7,414 bases of DNA from Bauldia sp. GTDB taxonomy: Bacteria; Pseudomonadota; Alphaproteobacteria; Rhizobiales; Kaistiaceae. Below are positions 5,874 to 7,414 of the stretch, one piece after another. The first letter of the stretch is position 1, and each line of letters opens with the position of its first letter. A model generated the notes under the pieces. It was given only the letters and a program-made list of their open reading frames with translations. It was not told the origin of the DNA and made no database searches. Made by a program: the position numbers and the translations under genes. The stretch covers positions 1 through 7,414 of the forward strand of contig JAGRKY010000293.1 of NCBI GenBank assembly GCA_020442095.1, written 5' to 3'.

Positions 5874-6830
5874 ATGAAGCGTATGATGATTACGGGGCTC
5901 GCGGCAGCCCTGACCCTCGCTGCATCCACGGCTGTGTTCGCCCAGGACAAGAAGACCATCGCCTTCGTGGTGAATGGCCCCTCGGACTTCTGGAAGATCA
6001 TGGAAGCGGCGGTGGCCAAGGCCCAGACCGAGCTGCCGGACTTCGACCTGCAGTTCAAATATCCGGAGCGCGCCGACGCCGCCGTGCAGCGCCGGATGAT
6101 GGACGATCTCGTCGCTGCCGGCATCGACGCCATCGCGGTGTCGGTCGTCGATCCGCCGACCTCGACCGACGCGATCAATACCGTCGCCGCGCAGATCCCG
6201 TTCTTCACCTTTGACTCGGACGCCACCCAGTCCGACCGCATCGCCTATATCGGCTCGTCCAACACCCAGCTCGGCAAGATGGCCGGCGAGCTGATGAAGA
6301 AGGCGATGGAAGGCAAGGAAGGCAAGTGCATGGGCTTCGTCGGGCTGCCCGGCGCGGACAATGCCAAGGAGCGCATCAACGGCTATAACGAAGCCGTCGC
6401 CGGAACCGGGCTCGAGCTGATCGACGTCCGCGGCGACGATATCGACCAGACCCGCGCCCGCGCCAATGTCGACGACGTGCTCGTCGCCAATCCGGAAGTC
6501 AACTGCATGGTCGGCTTCTACTCGTACAACCCGCCGCGGATGTACGAGGCGCTGCGTGACGCCGGCAAGCTCGGCGAGATCACTGTCGTCGCCTTCGACG
6601 AGGACCCGATCACCCTCGGCGCCGTCGCCGAAGGCTCCTTCGCCGGCACCGTCGTGCAGCAGCCCTACGAATGGGGCTACCAGGGCGCCCACCTGATCGC
6701 CGACTACCTGAACGGCGACAAGTCGAAGATCCCGGCCGACGGGATCATGATCATCGAGGGCCTGACCCTGACGAAGGACAACGTCAAGCAGTTCGAGGAA
6801 GACTTCAAGAAGAAGCTTTCCGGCGGCTAG
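5874..6830 (+). CDS. Sugar-type ABC transporter periplasmic substrate-binding protein (RbsB-like)
   Basis: This 318-residue protein has an N-terminal Sec signal peptide: MKRMM, a hydrophobic core to about residue 20, and probable cleavage after VFA at 23. The mature part matches the ribose/galactose-type periplasmic binding family with two alpha/beta lobes. TIAFVVNGPSDFWKIMEAAV (28-47) gives the first strand and an aromatic contact (F39/W40). AGIDAIAVSVVDP (82-94) and FFTFDSDA (110-117) follow. ADNAKERINGYNEAV (161-175) resembles the ARERxxGFQ region of RbsB, FDEDPITLGAV (241-251) holds D242 near RbsB D215, and GTVVQQP (258-264) holds Q262/Q263 near RbsB Q235. The hinge-proximal segment reads FYSYNPPRMYEAL instead of the common ND-x-x-A pattern. 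C152 and C211 are the only cysteines. The start is certain: GGGAGG (5861-5866) lies 7 nt before the ATG. It captures a small ligand, probably a sugar or polyol, for an ATPase and permease encoded downstream. The ligand cannot be named. Confidence 0.93.
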   Translation: MKRMMITGLAAALTLAASTAVFAQDKKTIAFVVNGPSDFWKIMEAAVAKAQTELPDFDLQFKYPERADAAVQRRMMDDLVAAGIDAIAVSVVDPPTSTDAINTVAAQIPFFTFDSDATQSDRIAYIGSSNTQLGKMAGELMKKAMEGKEGKCMGFVGLPGADNAKERINGYNEAVAGTGLELIDVRGDDIDQTRARANVDDVLVANPEVNCMVGFYSYNPPRMYEALRDAGKLGEITVVAFDEDPITLGAVAEGSFAGTVVQQPYEWGYQGAHLIADYLNGDKSKIPADGIMIIEGLTLTKDNVKQFEEDFKKKLSGG

Positions 6831-6843
6831 GACGTTCCCCGAT

Positions 6844-6870
6844 GCCCGCGGCCGGTCTCCGGTCGCGGGC
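6844..6870 (+). terminator. Intercistronic hairpin after the binding-protein gene (attenuator or mRNA-stabilising stem)
   Basis: GCCCGCG (6844-6850), G, CCGG (6852-6855), loop TCT, CCGG (6859-6862), T and CGCGGGC (6864-6870) form a 12-bp stem with one G-T wobble, starting 13 nt after the stop codon. GTTTCCCC follows, so the T tract is short and termination would be partial. Such hairpins behind binding-protein genes commonly protect upstream mRNA or reduce read-through, giving more binding protein than ATPase. The structure is seen; the role is inferred. Confidence 0.65.
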
Positions 6871-6909
6871 GTTTCCCCGAAGTCGCCTGCCTTCGAGAAT
6901 GCCCGCCTG

Positions 6910-7414
<505 letters not shown>

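Overview
The window looks like chromosomal DNA from a GC-rich Gram-negative bacterium, most likely an alphaproteobacterium of the Hyphomicrobiales (Rhizobiales) type. That placement is an inference from the strong G/C third-position bias, the transporter gene types and the general look of the proteins; no rRNA or other marker gene is present. I see no insertion sequence, CRISPR array, tRNA or phage gene. The gene content is ordinary, and I found no convincing undescribed multi-gene system. The less explained material is in the non-coding stretches.

Layout: (1) 1-538, minus strand, is the N-terminal part of a GltD/formate-dehydrogenase-beta-like Fe-S/FAD oxidoreductase that runs off the left edge. 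(2) 539-841 is a divergent, locally AT-richer intergenic region. It holds a hairpin against the oxidoreductase ribosome binding site, a 24-bp-period tandem repeat containing three TTG[A/T]T[G/A]CAA motifs, and an inverted repeat GGGAAA-N6-TTTCCC. (3) 842-2050 and 2056-5229, plus strand, are a tightly spaced two-gene operon for a tripartite RND efflux pump: periplasmic adaptor, then inner-membrane proton/drug antiporter. No outer-membrane channel or local regulator gene lies beside it in the window. (4) 5230-5873 is a 644-bp stretch with no credible gene but several inverted repeats. (5) 5874-6830 and 6910 to the right edge, plus strand, begin a carbohydrate-type (RbsB/RbsA-like) ABC import operon: a periplasmic binding protein, an intercistronic GC hairpin, and the first half of a two-domain ATPase. 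The permease should follow outside the window.

How the genes work together: the adaptor and the RND protein should form one proton-driven export machine, with a TolC-type channel encoded elsewhere. The binding protein captures a small polyol- or sugar-like ligand and delivers it to a permease energised by the ATPase. The hairpin between them would favour more binding protein than ATPase. The oxidoreductase, the pump and the importer look like three independent transcription units that share intergenic regions, not one pathway.
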